A program made the position numbers and the translations under genes. Positions 11,980 through 21,742 of a stretch of 64,000 nt of DNA are shown here, one piece after another. The first letter of the stretch is position 1. Every line of letters begins with the position of its first letter. This DNA comes from Candidatus Avimuribaculum pullicola (GTDB taxonomy: Bacteria > Bacteroidota > Bacteroidia > Bacteroidales > Muribaculaceae), in contig DVKC01000030.1 of the NCBI GenBank assembly GCA_018716295.1, forward strand, positions 62,001 to 126,000, in the 5' to 3' direction. The notes beneath the pieces are model-generated. The model searched no databases. It had not been told where the DNA came from and saw only the letters and a list, made by a program, of their open reading frames with translations.

Positions 11980-12132
11980 TTATTTGCTAAGAGTAGCTTG
12001 CACTTGGTCGTTGGGTACCATTTCTTCTTTGAAGACATAAGCACCAGTCTTGGGCGACTTTACCATCTTGATAACCTTGCTGTAAGTACGCCCTTCACCT
12101 TTTTGCAGGGTTGCTACGGTTTTCTTTGCCAT
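11980..12132 (-). CDS. DUF4295-like small protein (50 aa)
   Basis: MAKKTVATLQKGEGRTYSKVIKMVKSPKTGAYVFKEEMVPNDQVQATLSK on the minus strand, directly after rpmG; below the ORF-track size cutoff. Confidence 0.85.
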   Translation of the reverse strand: MAKKTVATLQKGEGRTYSKVIKMVKSPKTGAYVFKEEMVPNDQVQATLSK

Positions 12133-12144
12133 GGGTGAGAATTA

Positions 12145-12333
12145 TTATTTAATTTCTTTATGAACAGTAACTTTCTTCAAATATGGGTTGTACTTTTTCA
12201 ATTCCAACCTGCCTGTAGTATTTTTGCGGTTTTTGGTGGTGATGTAACGCGACATTCCTGGCACTCCGCTGGCCTTTTGTTCGGTACATTCAAGAATTAC
12301 TTGTACCCTATTACCTTTTGCTTTCTTTGCCAT
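12145..12333 (-). CDS. rpmG: 50S ribosomal protein L33
   Basis: [20 protein letters not shown]...[29 protein letters not shown]. Confidence 0.95.
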   Translation of the reverse strand: MAKKAKGNRVQVILECTEQKASGVPGMSRYITTKNRKNTTGRLELKKYNPYLKKVTVHKEIK

Positions 12334-12346
12334 TTTTGCTCAATGT

Positions 12347-12589
12347 TTAAAGTTGTGTAAGATGACCTTTCTTGGCAGCTTGTTTCAATGCTGCGTCAAG
12401 ACCGATTTTGTTGATTAAGCGTAACCCTGAAGCCGACAGTTTGAGTCGAATCCATGTGTCTTGTTCTACCCAATAGAATTTCTTAGAGAACAGGTTAACG
12501 TTGAATTTACGCTTCGTCCTCCTCTTCGAGTGCGATACGTTGTTACCGGTCATCGCCCTTTTGCCTGTGATTTGACAAACTTTTGACAT
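12347..12589 (-). CDS. rpmB: 50S ribosomal protein L28
   Basis: [33 protein letters not shown]. Confidence 0.96.
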   Translation of the reverse strand: MSKVCQITGKRAMTGNNVSHSKRRTKRKFNVNLFSKKFYWVEQDTWIRLKLSASGLRLINKIGLDAALKQAAKKGHLTQL

Positions 12590-12923
12590 GGCTGTGTATT
12601 TTTAATCTTTTGTTTCTATTAAAATTTTCTTGCTCTTCTTGTGGTGCATTTCGGTTTTATAGAACTTAGCTTGTACCAAAGTCGTGACACAAAAACATAT
12701 TGACGACTACTTTGCTTGTGGCATTGAAGTGCGAAGTGAAAAGTCGGAGAAGTTTGTTGCACATCAGCCAGCCTAAGCAGCCGCTCAATCAACCAAGTGG
12801 TCTGTTTCTCGGGAGTTTAGCATCATTTTCCCGACTACGCAGCCTCAAGGCAATCTCAACATGTCTTGGTGCATTTCTTGCAATGGACAAGCGTAAAACC
12901 GCAGCCTCCTTCAGAATTGCGCC

Positions 12924-12932
12924 GCAAAGTTA
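12924..12932 (-). promoter_or_regulatory. -7 box (TAACTTTGC) for the rpmB-rpmG operon
   Basis: Minus-strand TAacTTTGC; predicts a ~330-nt leader before rpmB. Confidence 0.5.
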
Positions 12933-12972
12933 GCATTTTCTATTAAAATATGCAACAGTTGCTTTTGTGGTG

Positions 12973-13452
12973 TTATGATTTTTTTTCAATTAATACCACC
13001 GCGTATGCGGCAATGCCTTCTCCACGACCGGTGTAGCCAAGCCGTTCGGTAGTGGTGGCTTTGATCGACACGCAGTCGGCTGGACACCCAATGCAACGGG
13101 CAAGCTCGGCTTGCATGGCTGGTATGTATGGGTTGAGTTTGGGCTGTTCGGCACAAACAGTCACATCGGCATTGCCAAATTCGTAGCCGTGCTGGTGTAG
13201 CAGGTTCATGACCTGTTCCAGTAGGCGGCGGCTGTCAATACCCTTGTATTGTGGATCGTTGTCGGGGAAATGGTAGCCTATGTCGCGCAAACATGCCGCG
13301 CCCAGCAGGGCATCGCACAGCGCATGGATAAGTACGTCGGCATCGCTGTGTCCTAATAGTCCCAAGTGATAAGGGATTTTAACGCCTCCGAGCCACAAGT
13401 CGCGGCCTTCGACAAGTCGATGGACATCAAATCCCATTCCTACGCGTATCAT
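12973..13452 (-). CDS. ispF: 2-C-methyl-D-erythritol 2,4-cyclodiphosphate synthase
   Basis: MIRVGMGFDVHRLVEGRDLWLGGVKIP...GHSDADVLIHALCDALLGAA. Confidence 0.96.
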   Translation of the reverse strand: MIRVGMGFDVHRLVEGRDLWLGGVKIPYHLGLLGHSDADVLIHALCDALLGAACLRDIGYHFPDNDPQYKGIDSRRLLEQVMNLLHQHGYEFGNADVTVCAEQPKLNPYIPAMQAELARCIGCPADCVSIKATTTERLGYTGRGEGIAAYAVVLIEKKS

Positions 13453-13479
13453 ATTAGTTGTGTTTTAATTTGTTGGTGA

Positions 13480-14685
13480 TTATCGGCGACCGAGCAATTC
13501 TTTTATGCCGTCCATGTCGAAAGTGAGTGTGAACCTCAGCGTTTGGTCGAGCGGGCTGCTTTGTGCCGTTGCTATCATGTAGGCTGCATCGAGGCGTATT
13601 ACGTTAAGTGCAAATCCTGCGCCGAAGCCAAAGTATTTGCGGTCGCCCTTCATGGCGTTTTCGTAATAGTATCCACCGCGTAGAAAGAATTGCTGGTTGT
13701 AATTGTATTCGAGTCCGAATGACAGGTTGATTTCTTTAAGTTCTTCGCTGAACCCGCCTGGTGCATCGCCAAACGACTTGAAAATACCTGTGATTGGCGA
13801 CATGTCTTGCCATTCTTGCAAGTCGTCCCAATAGGGTGAGTCTTCGGCGCTGCCTTCCTCATAATCCGATGTACGCGGCTTGGTGGGGACAAGCAGCTTG
13901 TTGAGGTCGAGTGATACGGCGAGGTTGTGGTAGTCGGCAAGTGGGAATGTGAATGTAGTACCAATTTTCAAGTTGGTAGGAAGGAAGGCCGACTCGGTGC
14001 CGCCATCGTATGACACTTTTGAACCTATGTTTGATATATTGAAACCCCAAGACCACTGGCATTCATTGCGCCCGATAATAGGGTAGGTGGTGAAGTATCC
14101 CGAAATGTCGGCAGCAAATGCCGAAGCTCCGCTCAAGGCCTCGTCGGTAGCGTCGTTGAAACCGAGGTTGGAGTAGATATAGCGCAATACAACGCCCATG
14201 GAGAATTTTTCGCTCAATTTTCTGGAATAACCCACGTCGAAAGCCATTTCGTAGGGGTTGACCGATGAAAGGGTGGCACCCTGGTCGTCGTAATTGGTGA
14301 TTTCGCCGAGTGTAAAGTATCGCAGCGAGGCACTTACTGCTTGGTTGTCTTCGCTACCGAATTTCCAGTATCCCGATGCATTGAGCAATGCAATGTCGTT
14401 GACCAACTTGCGCAACCATGGGGTATAGGAGATGGAAACGCCAGCCGAGCTGTAGGCGAAGGCATATTTCGATGCATTCCAGAATTGCGAGTTGACATCG
14501 GGGTCGGTGGCAGCTCCCAAGTCGCCCATTGATGCTCCACGGGCATCGGGGGCGATGCTGAGTGATGTCACACCAGTGGTGACAGGGTTAAATTCGTTTT
14601 TGTCTTGCGCTGTTATTGTAAATGTTGCAATGGTTGTTAATGCCATGGCAACTGCCGCTATTGCGATTATCCTTTTTTTCATCAA
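13480..14685 (-). CDS. Type IX secretion system outer membrane protein, PorV-like
   Basis: VTTGVTSLSIAPDARGASMGDLGAATDPDVNSQFWNASKYAFAYS...; PorV/PorQ beta-barrel signature. Confidence 0.85.
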   Translation of the reverse strand: MMKKRIIAIAAVAMALTTIATFTITAQDKNEFNPVTTGVTSLSIAPDARGASMGDLGAATDPDVNSQFWNASKYAFAYSSAGVSISYTPWLRKLVNDIALLNASGYWKFGSEDNQAVSASLRYFTLGEITNYDDQGATLSSVNPYEMAFDVGYSRKLSEKFSMGVVLRYIYSNLGFNDATDEALSGASAFAADISGYFTTYPIIGRNECQWSWGFNISNIGSKVSYDGGTESAFLPTNLKIGTTFTFPLADYHNLAVSLDLNKLLVPTKPRTSDYEEGSAEDSPYWDDLQEWQDMSPITGIFKSFGDAPGGFSEELKEINLSFGLEYNYNQQFFLRGGYYYENAMKGDRKYFGFGAGFALNVIRLDAAYMIATAQSSPLDQTLRFTLTFDMDGIKELLGRR

Positions 14686-14740
14686 TCGTAGTTTTTGTTA
14701 CCTATCTTAGTTAACTGCAAAAAGGTCATATTATTGTGTT

Positions 14741-15313
14741 TCACTTCACCTTCATGTGCAACACTTCGTGCTGTTCGATGGTGGCGGTGATGCGTTGTTC
14801 GATAGATAGTGGTAAGTTTACATCGGGTCGGCACAGGAAGATGTAGTCGCCGATTTTCAATGTCATGAACCGGCTCACGTATTCTATAACCTCGTCAATC
14901 CCATGCCATAGCATTGCCGTATTGCCATTGAAGCAAACTTCGCCATTGATGCTCACGGTGTAATTTATTCCTGTACCGGCTTGTGGCAATTGGGCAAGGT
15001 CGATGAAGTCGCCTATTATGGCTGCGCCGTCGAATGCGTTGCACAGTGCTCCCGCAGGGCTTGAAGCTTCGACCGATAATCCTACGGTGACTTGGTCGTA
15101 ATAGCGTGGGGCGAATTTGCGGGCAATGTTTTTGCCGAGGCGGCAAATGTGCACTACTATTGTTGGAGCAAAGTTGAAGTGGCTTGCGAAGTCGGGTATG
15201 AAAAATGGTTTCCCATCTTTAAGCAGAGAAGAATCACACATCAAGAAGACTTCGGGCATGTTGTCACTGGGCATGTCGGGGCCATAATTCTGGCGTATTC
15301 CTATTATTTTCAT
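14741..15313 (-). CDS. Fumarylacetoacetate hydrolase family protein
   Basis: FIPDFASHFNFAPTIVVHICRLGKNIARKFAPRYYDQVTVGL; FAH-fold-like. Start overlaps the rex stop. Confidence 0.7.
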   Translation of the reverse strand: MKIIGIRQNYGPDMPSDNMPEVFLMCDSSLLKDGKPFFIPDFASHFNFAPTIVVHICRLGKNIARKFAPRYYDQVTVGLSVEASSPAGALCNAFDGAAIIGDFIDLAQLPQAGTGINYTVSINGEVCFNGNTAMLWHGIDEVIEYVSRFMTLKIGDYIFLCRPDVNLPLSIEQRITATIEQHEVLHMKVK

Positions 15314-15990
15314 TTTAGTAGTCGATGTTTTTCGTCAAGACGGTTGTACATCACGGCAAGGTGGGCGTAAATCGATGTGTTTTGTATCACAATGTCGCCG
15401 CTTGCCTTGATGCGGAAAGGGGTGAAGTTCCATATTGCTTGTAGCCCACAAGCGATCATGGTGTCGGTGGCATCTTGTGCATGTTCGACAGGGACTGCGA
15501 GAATGCCGATTTCGGTATCCAATTCTTTCTGCTTTGTCCCCAGCTTGTCCATGCTGTAAACAGGCACTCCACGAATATTTTTCCCGATTATGGCAGGATT
15601 GATGTCAAATCCCGCCACGATGTTGAGTCCATATTGTAGCAATCCTTGGTCTTGTATCAATGCCGAGCCGAGGCTTCCCACGCCAATCATGAACGCTTTA
15701 TGCTCGATGCCGAATCCCAGAAATTCGGCAAGTTCGCTCACAAGCGTGTCAACTTCATAGCCTATGCGTGTCTTGCCGCGTATGTTCAGGAATGACAGGT
15801 CTTTGGCAATCTGTGAAGCATCGACATTGATTTCTTTGGCAATCTGTGTTGACGACACATATTCCACGTTGTTGGACTTGAGCAGCCGCACATAAGCAAG
15901 ATACCACGGCAGCCGCCGCAGCGTCGGTTCGGGCAATATCACTTTTGCAATACTTTTATCTCCCATGATGCAGGAACTATTATCTTGCAA
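15310..15990 (-). CDS. rex: Redox-sensing transcriptional repressor Rex
   Basis: LPEPTLRRLPWYLAYVRLLKS...VSSTQIAKEINVDASQIAKDLSFL...GVGSLGSALI. Confidence 0.93.
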   Translation of the reverse strand: MQDNSSCIMGDKSIAKVILPEPTLRRLPWYLAYVRLLKSNNVEYVSSTQIAKEINVDASQIAKDLSFLNIRGKTRIGYEVDTLVSELAEFLGFGIEHKAFMIGVGSLGSALIQDQGLLQYGLNIVAGFDINPAIIGKNIRGVPVYSMDKLGTKQKELDTEIGILAVPVEHAQDATDTMIACGLQAIWNFTPFRIKASGDIVIQNTSIYAHLAVMYNRLDEKHRLLK

Positions 15991-16126
15991 AGTTACTCAT
16001 AAATCTCCTATGACAAAATAGGAATGTGAAGTTGTGGAGTTTCTTTGCCGGTTTTGCGGGAATGAAAATTGCCAAGCAGCGGACATGGAGTCCGTGCCTG
16101 GCAATCGTTATGTGTGTGAGTGTTGG

Positions 16127-17281
16127 TTAGAAAGCTTTGTGATACAGTGCTTCGATTTCTTCGATCGATGTTGGGCGCGGGTTGCCACCTGTGCACACGT
16201 CGTTGAATGCGTCGATTGCCAACTGGTGCAGGTCTTCTTCACGTACACCTATTTCATGCAGCCTTTGAGGGATGTTGATGCTGAGCGAGAGCTTGCGCAC
16301 TGCATCGATTGCAGCTTTTATACCCTCGGCTTCGGTCATGCCAGTGGTGTCAACGCCCATGGCTTTTGCTATGTTGATATACTTTGGTGCAGCTGGCGAC
16401 TCGGCGTTGTATTCCATTACGTAAGGCAGCAACAGGGCGTTGGCCAATCCGTGAGGAGTGTCGTAATGTGCTCCGAGAGGGTGTGCCATCGAGTGTACTA
16501 TACCCAAGCCGACGTTGCTGAATCCCATGCCGGCGATATATTGTGCTTGCGACATGGCTTCGCGGGCTACAGGGTCGTTGCCGTTGTCAACGGCAGCCTT
16601 GAGGTTGCCGGCAATCATTTCGATAGCCTTGAGTTCCATCATGTCTGACATAACCCAGGCACCAGGTGTGATGTAGCTTTCGATGGCGTGGGTGAGCGCG
16701 TCCATACCAGTGGCGGCAGTAAGTCCCTTAGGCATAGAGTACATCAGTTCAGGGTCAACGATAGCCACGCATGGAATGTCGTTGGGATCGACACATACCA
16801 TTTTCTTTTTGGCTTCTTCGTCGATAATTACGTAATTGATAGTGACTTCGGCACCTGTTCCAGCAGTTGTCGGCAGGGCAAATGTGGGTACGGCCTTGTT
16901 GTGAGTGTCGGCTGTGCCTTCGAGCGAACGCACGTCGGAAAATTCAGGGTTGTTGGCAACGATGCCGATGCCCTTTGCAGTGTCGATTGATGAGCCTCCT
17001 CCAAGAGTTACGATGAAATCGGCACCCGAAGCCTTGAATGCTTCTACACCATGTTGTACGTTTGCAATTGTCGGGTTGGCTTTAACATCGGTGTAAACCT
17101 CATAAGGGATGTTGTTCTTCTCGAAGACTTCGATTACCTTGTCGGCCACGTGGAAACGGATAAGGTCTTTGTCGGTAACAAAAAAAGCTTTTTTGAAACC
17201 TCTGCGTTTGGCTTCTATGGCAATGCTTTCACGGCATCCGGCACCAAAGTAAGAGGTTTCGTTAAGGATCATTCTATACAT
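16127..17281 (-). CDS. Iron-containing alcohol dehydrogenase (FucO-like)
   Basis: MYRMILNETSYFGAGCRESI...GGGSSIDTAKGIGI...ATGMDALTHAIESYI...HSMAHPLGAHYDTPHGLANA. Confidence 0.93.
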   Translation of the reverse strand: MYRMILNETSYFGAGCRESIAIEAKRRGFKKAFFVTDKDLIRFHVADKVIEVFEKNNIPYEVYTDVKANPTIANVQHGVEAFKASGADFIVTLGGGSSIDTAKGIGIVANNPEFSDVRSLEGTADTHNKAVPTFALPTTAGTGAEVTINYVIIDEEAKKKMVCVDPNDIPCVAIVDPELMYSMPKGLTAATGMDALTHAIESYITPGAWVMSDMMELKAIEMIAGNLKAAVDNGNDPVAREAMSQAQYIAGMGFSNVGLGIVHSMAHPLGAHYDTPHGLANALLLPYVMEYNAESPAAPKYINIAKAMGVDTTGMTEAEGIKAAIDAVRKLSLSINIPQRLHEIGVREEDLHQLAIDAFNDVCTGGNPRPTSIEEIEALYHKAF

Positions 17282-17392
17282 ATAATAGTTGTTTAAGATT
17301 AAATCAGTGCAATTTATGTTTTTTTTTGCATACAGCCAAGCCTTGTGTGGTGAAAAAAATCTTAAACTTGTAATCACTTGGTATGTAAGTGG

Positions 17393-17842
17393 CTACAAGT
17401 CGGCATAGCTGGGTATTTCGGCGAGGAATGAGTAGCTGCCTTTGTCATAGTTGATGCGGCAGCAGTAATGGCATATTCCATTTGACACTATCAGGTAGGA
17501 GGCGTGCAATACCATGTTATAACGCACTATCTGGTCGAAAACGCTTTGCGTGATGTCGATTGATGGGGCTTTATATTCAACTATAAGTAGCGGGTGTCCG
17601 TTGTGGTCGCTGACGAGGGTGTCGCATCGGCGGCTGATACCATTCTGTGTGAGTGATACTTCATTGGCCATCAGTCCGGCAGGAAACCCTTTGTCGTCGA
17701 TGAGGAATGCCACAAAGTGCTGGCGTACCCACTCTTCGGGTGTCAATGCCACAAACTTGTGCCGTAGCCTGTCGAGTATGATAGGCTTGCCGTTGGCGTC
17801 TTTTTTTATGTTGAATTGTTTTTTGGGTAGGTTGAGAGTCAT
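17393..17842 (-). CDS. Small protein with Type I restriction enzyme R-subunit N-terminal-like (HsdR_N_2) domain
   Basis: LRHKFVALTPEEWVRQHFVAFLI...RCDTLVSDHNGHPLLIVEYKAPSI; PD-(D/E)XK-like core. Confidence 0.7.
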   Translation of the reverse strand: MTLNLPKKQFNIKKDANGKPIILDRLRHKFVALTPEEWVRQHFVAFLIDDKGFPAGLMANEVSLTQNGISRRCDTLVSDHNGHPLLIVEYKAPSIDITQSVFDQIVRYNMVLHASYLIVSNGICHYCCRINYDKGSYSFLAEIPSYADL

Positions 17843-17897
17843 AAATTGGATTATAATGTGTAAATTTACACAAAAATCGCAATATAGAGAAAGAAGA

Positions 17898-18923
17898 ATG
17901 GCCGCAAAAAAAGAGTCGCAAGGCTACTTGCAGATTGTCAACAGCATCAAGCGTGGAGTGTTTGCCCCCATATATGTGCTGATGGGGGAGGAGGCTTTTT
18001 ATATTGACCGCATTCAGAAAATGATTGAAGAAACTGCACTTAACGAGGAGGAGCGTGACTTTAACCTGACTGTGTTCTATGGTATGGATTGTGACATGCA
18101 CGATGTGGTGAATACGTGCCGCCGTTATCCAGTCATGTCGCGCTACCAAGTGGTGGTGTTGAAAGAAGCCCAGAATGCATCGAACCTCGACTTGTTGCGG
18201 CACTATGCAGCCAAGCCATTGATGTCAACCATATTGGTGGTTTGCAACAAAGGGGGCAACATAAAAGCTCCTGAATTGATGGCGGCATTGAAAGCCAATG
18301 GAAATGGAGTGGTTTTCGAGTCAAAGAAACTTGGCGAACAAGATGTCGCGGCGGTAATAAGAAGTTATGTGCAAGAGAAAGGGTGCCGGATTGATGAGAA
18401 ATCGGTGTCGATGATGAAAGATTTTGTCGGTACTGATGTGTCGCGTCTTGTGGGCGAGCTTGATAAATTGTTGCTGCTCGTGGGTGATGGTGGCGATATT
18501 GTGCCAGAAACAATTGAGCGTAACATAGGCATAAGCAAGGATTTCAATAACTTTGAACTTGAAAATGCCGTGCGAGCACGCGATGCTGCCAAGGCTTTCA
18601 GGATAATTGACTACTTTGAGCGTAATCCTAAGCGTAACCCGACGGTGCTTACCGTGGGTGTGCTGTTCTCGTTTTTCTCCAATTTATTGCTTGTGTGTAC
18701 TTCGCGCGACAAGTCGGAACAGGGAATAATGGCACAAATCGAAACCAAGTCGGCTTACAGGGCACGCCTGTTTATCGAGGCTACGCGTAACTACAACACT
18801 GCAAGTTGCGTCAGGATTATAAGTTATCTGCGCGAGTTTGATGCTCGCAGCAAGGGTGTAGGTTCACGGCAGAACGAGTATGCACTGCTGCGTGAACTGA
18901 TGTACAAGATTTTTTATCTGTAG
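17898..18923 (+). CDS. holA: DNA polymerase III subunit delta
   Basis: MAAKKESQGYLQIVNSIKRGVFAPIYVLMGEEAFYIDRI...; start shifted downstream from the ORF-track call. Confidence 0.88.
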   Translation: MAAKKESQGYLQIVNSIKRGVFAPIYVLMGEEAFYIDRIQKMIEETALNEEERDFNLTVFYGMDCDMHDVVNTCRRYPVMSRYQVVVLKEAQNASNLDLLRHYAAKPLMSTILVVCNKGGNIKAPELMAALKANGNGVVFESKKLGEQDVAAVIRSYVQEKGCRIDEKSVSMMKDFVGTDVSRLVGELDKLLLLVGDGGDIVPETIERNIGISKDFNNFELENAVRARDAAKAFRIIDYFERNPKRNPTVLTVGVLFSFFSNLLLVCTSRDKSEQGIMAQIETKSAYRARLFIEATRNYNTASCVRIISYLREFDARSKGVGSRQNEYALLRELMYKIFYL

Positions 18924-18941
18924 AAGAGCATGGGGCAACAG

Positions 18942-19637
18942 TTACTTCAGACGGAACATGTAGCCGAGGGTGACGGTAATAGACGAGCCGTTTGACTTGC
19001 CGAAATGGTCGCTTTTGCTGCTCCCGAAAACATTGCCGATGCCGAAGTAATAACGTCCTTCAAGAAGAAACGAGTGCTTGTTTTTCAGAATAAATTCCAT
19101 GCCCAAGCCGGCCGAAATACCATAGTCGAACTTTGAGTTCACTTCCATGTCGAACTGTTCGGTTTCGCGGTAGTCGTCGTTGAAATCGGGCAGGTTGTTG
19201 ATGTCAAAATTGGAATCGTAGCTATCGCCAATCATAAAGCATAGTTCAGGGCCCGCATTGAAAAATCCACGGAATTTGTGGCTGCCAAAATATATGTGGG
19301 TGAGGAATGGCAGGTGCAAATAGGTGAGGCGACGTTGATAGGAATATTGTGGCGCATATTCAAATTTTTCTTTCCATCCACGTTGCATCATGTTGAGTTC
19401 CACAATGAAGCCAAAGTTCCGTTCTTCGATATATCGGAATGAAACCCCCATGGTAGTACCCATGAGCATGGTTTGTGGCACGGAAGGTGACAAGCCGATC
19501 ATCGAGAAAGTAGTACCGCCTTTTACCCCTATGGAAATGTTGGATTCATAGTGTGTTTGTGCCACTGCCGCATTGTGCGGCAGCAGCACAAATATAAAAA
19601 ATGACAATGTTGCTATGAGAAATTTGGCTTGTTGCAT
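18942..19637 (-). CDS. Outer membrane beta-barrel protein, PorT-like
   Basis: MQQAKFLIATLSFFIFVLLPHNAAVAQTHYESNISIGVKGGTTFSMIGLSPSVPQ; C-terminal LGYMFRLK. Confidence 0.65.
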   Translation of the reverse strand: MQQAKFLIATLSFFIFVLLPHNAAVAQTHYESNISIGVKGGTTFSMIGLSPSVPQTMLMGTTMGVSFRYIEERNFGFIVELNMMQRGWKEKFEYAPQYSYQRRLTYLHLPFLTHIYFGSHKFRGFFNAGPELCFMIGDSYDSNFDINNLPDFNDDYRETEQFDMEVNSKFDYGISAGLGMEFILKNKHSFLLEGRYYFGIGNVFGSSKSDHFGKSNGSSITVTLGYMFRLK

Positions 19638-19639
19638 TG

Positions 19640-21682
19640 TTATTTGATATATGTTTCGGTGGTGTTGAATACAGTGAAGTGGATGAAATACACCGACTTG
19701 TTGATGAAACCGCTCCAATTGCTAACGCGGTCGAAGTCGAAGCAATTTTGCAATCCATCATATTTGAAATTATTGTTGTAATCTTTGCCACGCATGAAGA
19801 GTTCCAGGAAATATCGGCCAGTGTCGTAGCCGAGCAACCCGAATTTGGGTGCGGCATAAATCATGTATTCTCCATACCAGCGGTGGAATGTGTCGTCAAA
19901 GTTGTGCACTGCCGGAGAGTCGGGACGTGTAAAGAAGCGTGAATAAATGTAGGTATCCACACGGTTGAAGTCGGCCCCAAATTCGGCAGTATATGTAGCC
20001 CATTCAGGGTGGCCAAGCATACACAGACTTATGTCGTAACGGTCGATTTTGACATTTTTGATTGCGTCGAGCGACTTGATGAGTATGTTGCGGCTTCCCG
20101 ATGTGGGAATTATTACATATCGTTTCCCTTGCATGAGGGCTTGGTTGAGCGTGTCGGCCTGTAGTGAAGTGTTGATGTCTATTGTGGTGTAGTTGACATC
20201 CTTGGCCGATAGGTGGGCTTTCAATTCGCCTATCATTTCTTTTTCTGATTCAGATTCAAGGTTGATGAACACCACTTCGTAGCCACGGAATGTGTCGTCG
20301 AAGAAGTCAAATAACTTGGCTTGCATGTAATTCTGTGGCGTATTTACTTGAAATAGTGTGGAGTAGTCGTTGTATATGTCGTTTTTAAGTGAGAATGAGT
20401 TTATTACTGCAATCTTGTGCTCAGTTCCATATCGTGCGATTCGTGCAATATGATTGTCGTCGTCGGGAGTGAATATCATGTCCATCTCGGCCAGCGCAGG
20501 CATATTGAGTATTGAATCGACACGGGCTTGCGAGTCTTGTGTGTCGTAGGCAAAGATGTTGATTCGTTTCGATGTGTTGTTTTTGCGTATGGTATCGACG
20601 GCAAGCAGGAAGCCTTTGTAAAACTCGGTGTAGAGGCGTGCTTGCTTGGATTGTAATTGGTTGTTGAGCATGAACGGCAGCAATAGTGCTACGTTGATGT
20701 TGTTGTCGTCGCGGAACACATGTATCGAATCATACATTTCTTGTATTATCGGAGATTCGTTGCTTGCAAGTTGGTCTTTTAGCAATCCGCTCATCGATGG
20801 GTCAACGACTACGGTTTCTGTTTTCTTTATGGGAATATACAACGTCTTGCCGCGTTTCAATTTTTTCATGTCGGGGTTGGCGGCTTTCAGGTCGTTGACG
20901 CTCACATTAAAGTTCCTGGCAATTGAAAAATATGTATCGCCACGTTTTATTTCGTAGGTGTGGAACTCGGTGGTTTCCCTTTCGGTAGTTATGGTCGTGT
21001 AATAATTGGGACGCACACGTATCACTTCGCCGCTTTTGAAGTTTTGCGGTGAAATGCCCGGATTTAGTTCCATTAGTTTGTCGATCGATGTGTTGTAACG
21101 CTTGGCTGTGCTGAACAAGGTGTCGCCCGGGCGTATGGTTACATAGATGAGCGTTGTGTCTTCGGGTGTAACTTCGGTTTCGGTTGCAGCGGCTATTTCT
21201 TGCCCTTGTTGCATTGCTGCATTTTGAGGGATTTTGAGGGTTTGCCCTTCTTTTATGCCCGAGTTCGCATTGGAATTCAGTTTTATGATGTCTTCGGTGC
21301 TTATTCCATAATTCTTGGCAATGCCATATAATGTTTCACCTTTTTCCACAATGTGGTCAAATGAAGTTGGAGCGGTGGTCGATGCGTCGGCTTGGGCATT
21401 TTGTGTTGCAGCCTTGTTGCTGAGGTTGGCGAAATCACTTACAGGAAAAAACAAGAATTGGCCTTCCTTGATTTTTTCGGCAGCATTTGGATTGTATTTG
21501 ATGATGTCGCTCTTGTCGATGCCTAATTTTTTTGCAATGCTGTAAAGCGTTTCTTTCTTTTGCACTTCGTGGTAATAGAATTGAGTGCCGCCTATGGTTC
21601 TTGTGGGCAATGGCAGTTGTGCACTCGATGGCATCGAAATCGAGAGTATGACGGCAATCAGCAGCAACAGTTTTAATTTCAT
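19640..21682 (-). CDS. LysM (x4) + periplasmic-binding-like domain protein
   Basis: Four LysM repeats (YHEVQKKETLYSIAKKL, HIVEKGETLYGIAKNY, VTIRPGDTLFSTAKRY, TYEIKRGDTYFSIARNF) then a LivK-like region. Confidence 0.85.
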   Translation of the reverse strand: MKLKLLLLIAVILSISMPSSAQLPLPTRTIGGTQFYYHEVQKKETLYSIAKKLGIDKSDIIKYNPNAAEKIKEGQFLFFPVSDFANLSNKAATQNAQADASTTAPTSFDHIVEKGETLYGIAKNYGISTEDIIKLNSNANSGIKEGQTLKIPQNAAMQQGQEIAAATETEVTPEDTTLIYVTIRPGDTLFSTAKRYNTSIDKLMELNPGISPQNFKSGEVIRVRPNYYTTITTERETTEFHTYEIKRGDTYFSIARNFNVSVNDLKAANPDMKKLKRGKTLYIPIKKTETVVVDPSMSGLLKDQLASNESPIIQEMYDSIHVFRDDNNINVALLLPFMLNNQLQSKQARLYTEFYKGFLLAVDTIRKNNTSKRINIFAYDTQDSQARVDSILNMPALAEMDMIFTPDDDNHIARIARYGTEHKIAVINSFSLKNDIYNDYSTLFQVNTPQNYMQAKLFDFFDDTFRGYEVVFINLESESEKEMIGELKAHLSAKDVNYTTIDINTSLQADTLNQALMQGKRYVIIPTSGSRNILIKSLDAIKNVKIDRYDISLCMLGHPEWATYTAEFGADFNRVDTYIYSRFFTRPDSPAVHNFDDTFHRWYGEYMIYAAPKFGLLGYDTGRYFLELFMRGKDYNNNFKYDGLQNCFDFDRVSNWSGFINKSVYFIHFTVFNTTETYIK

Positions 21683-21742
21683 ATTTTTATTTTGCTATAT
21701 GTGTTATAATTTAGGGTGGAGAGAAGGTGCTTTTTGGGGGCA

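Noticed and set aside
11902-12138. Plus-strand ORFs 11902-12138 and 12160-12360
   Set aside because: Antisense to the DUF4295-like gene and rpmG; no independent support.
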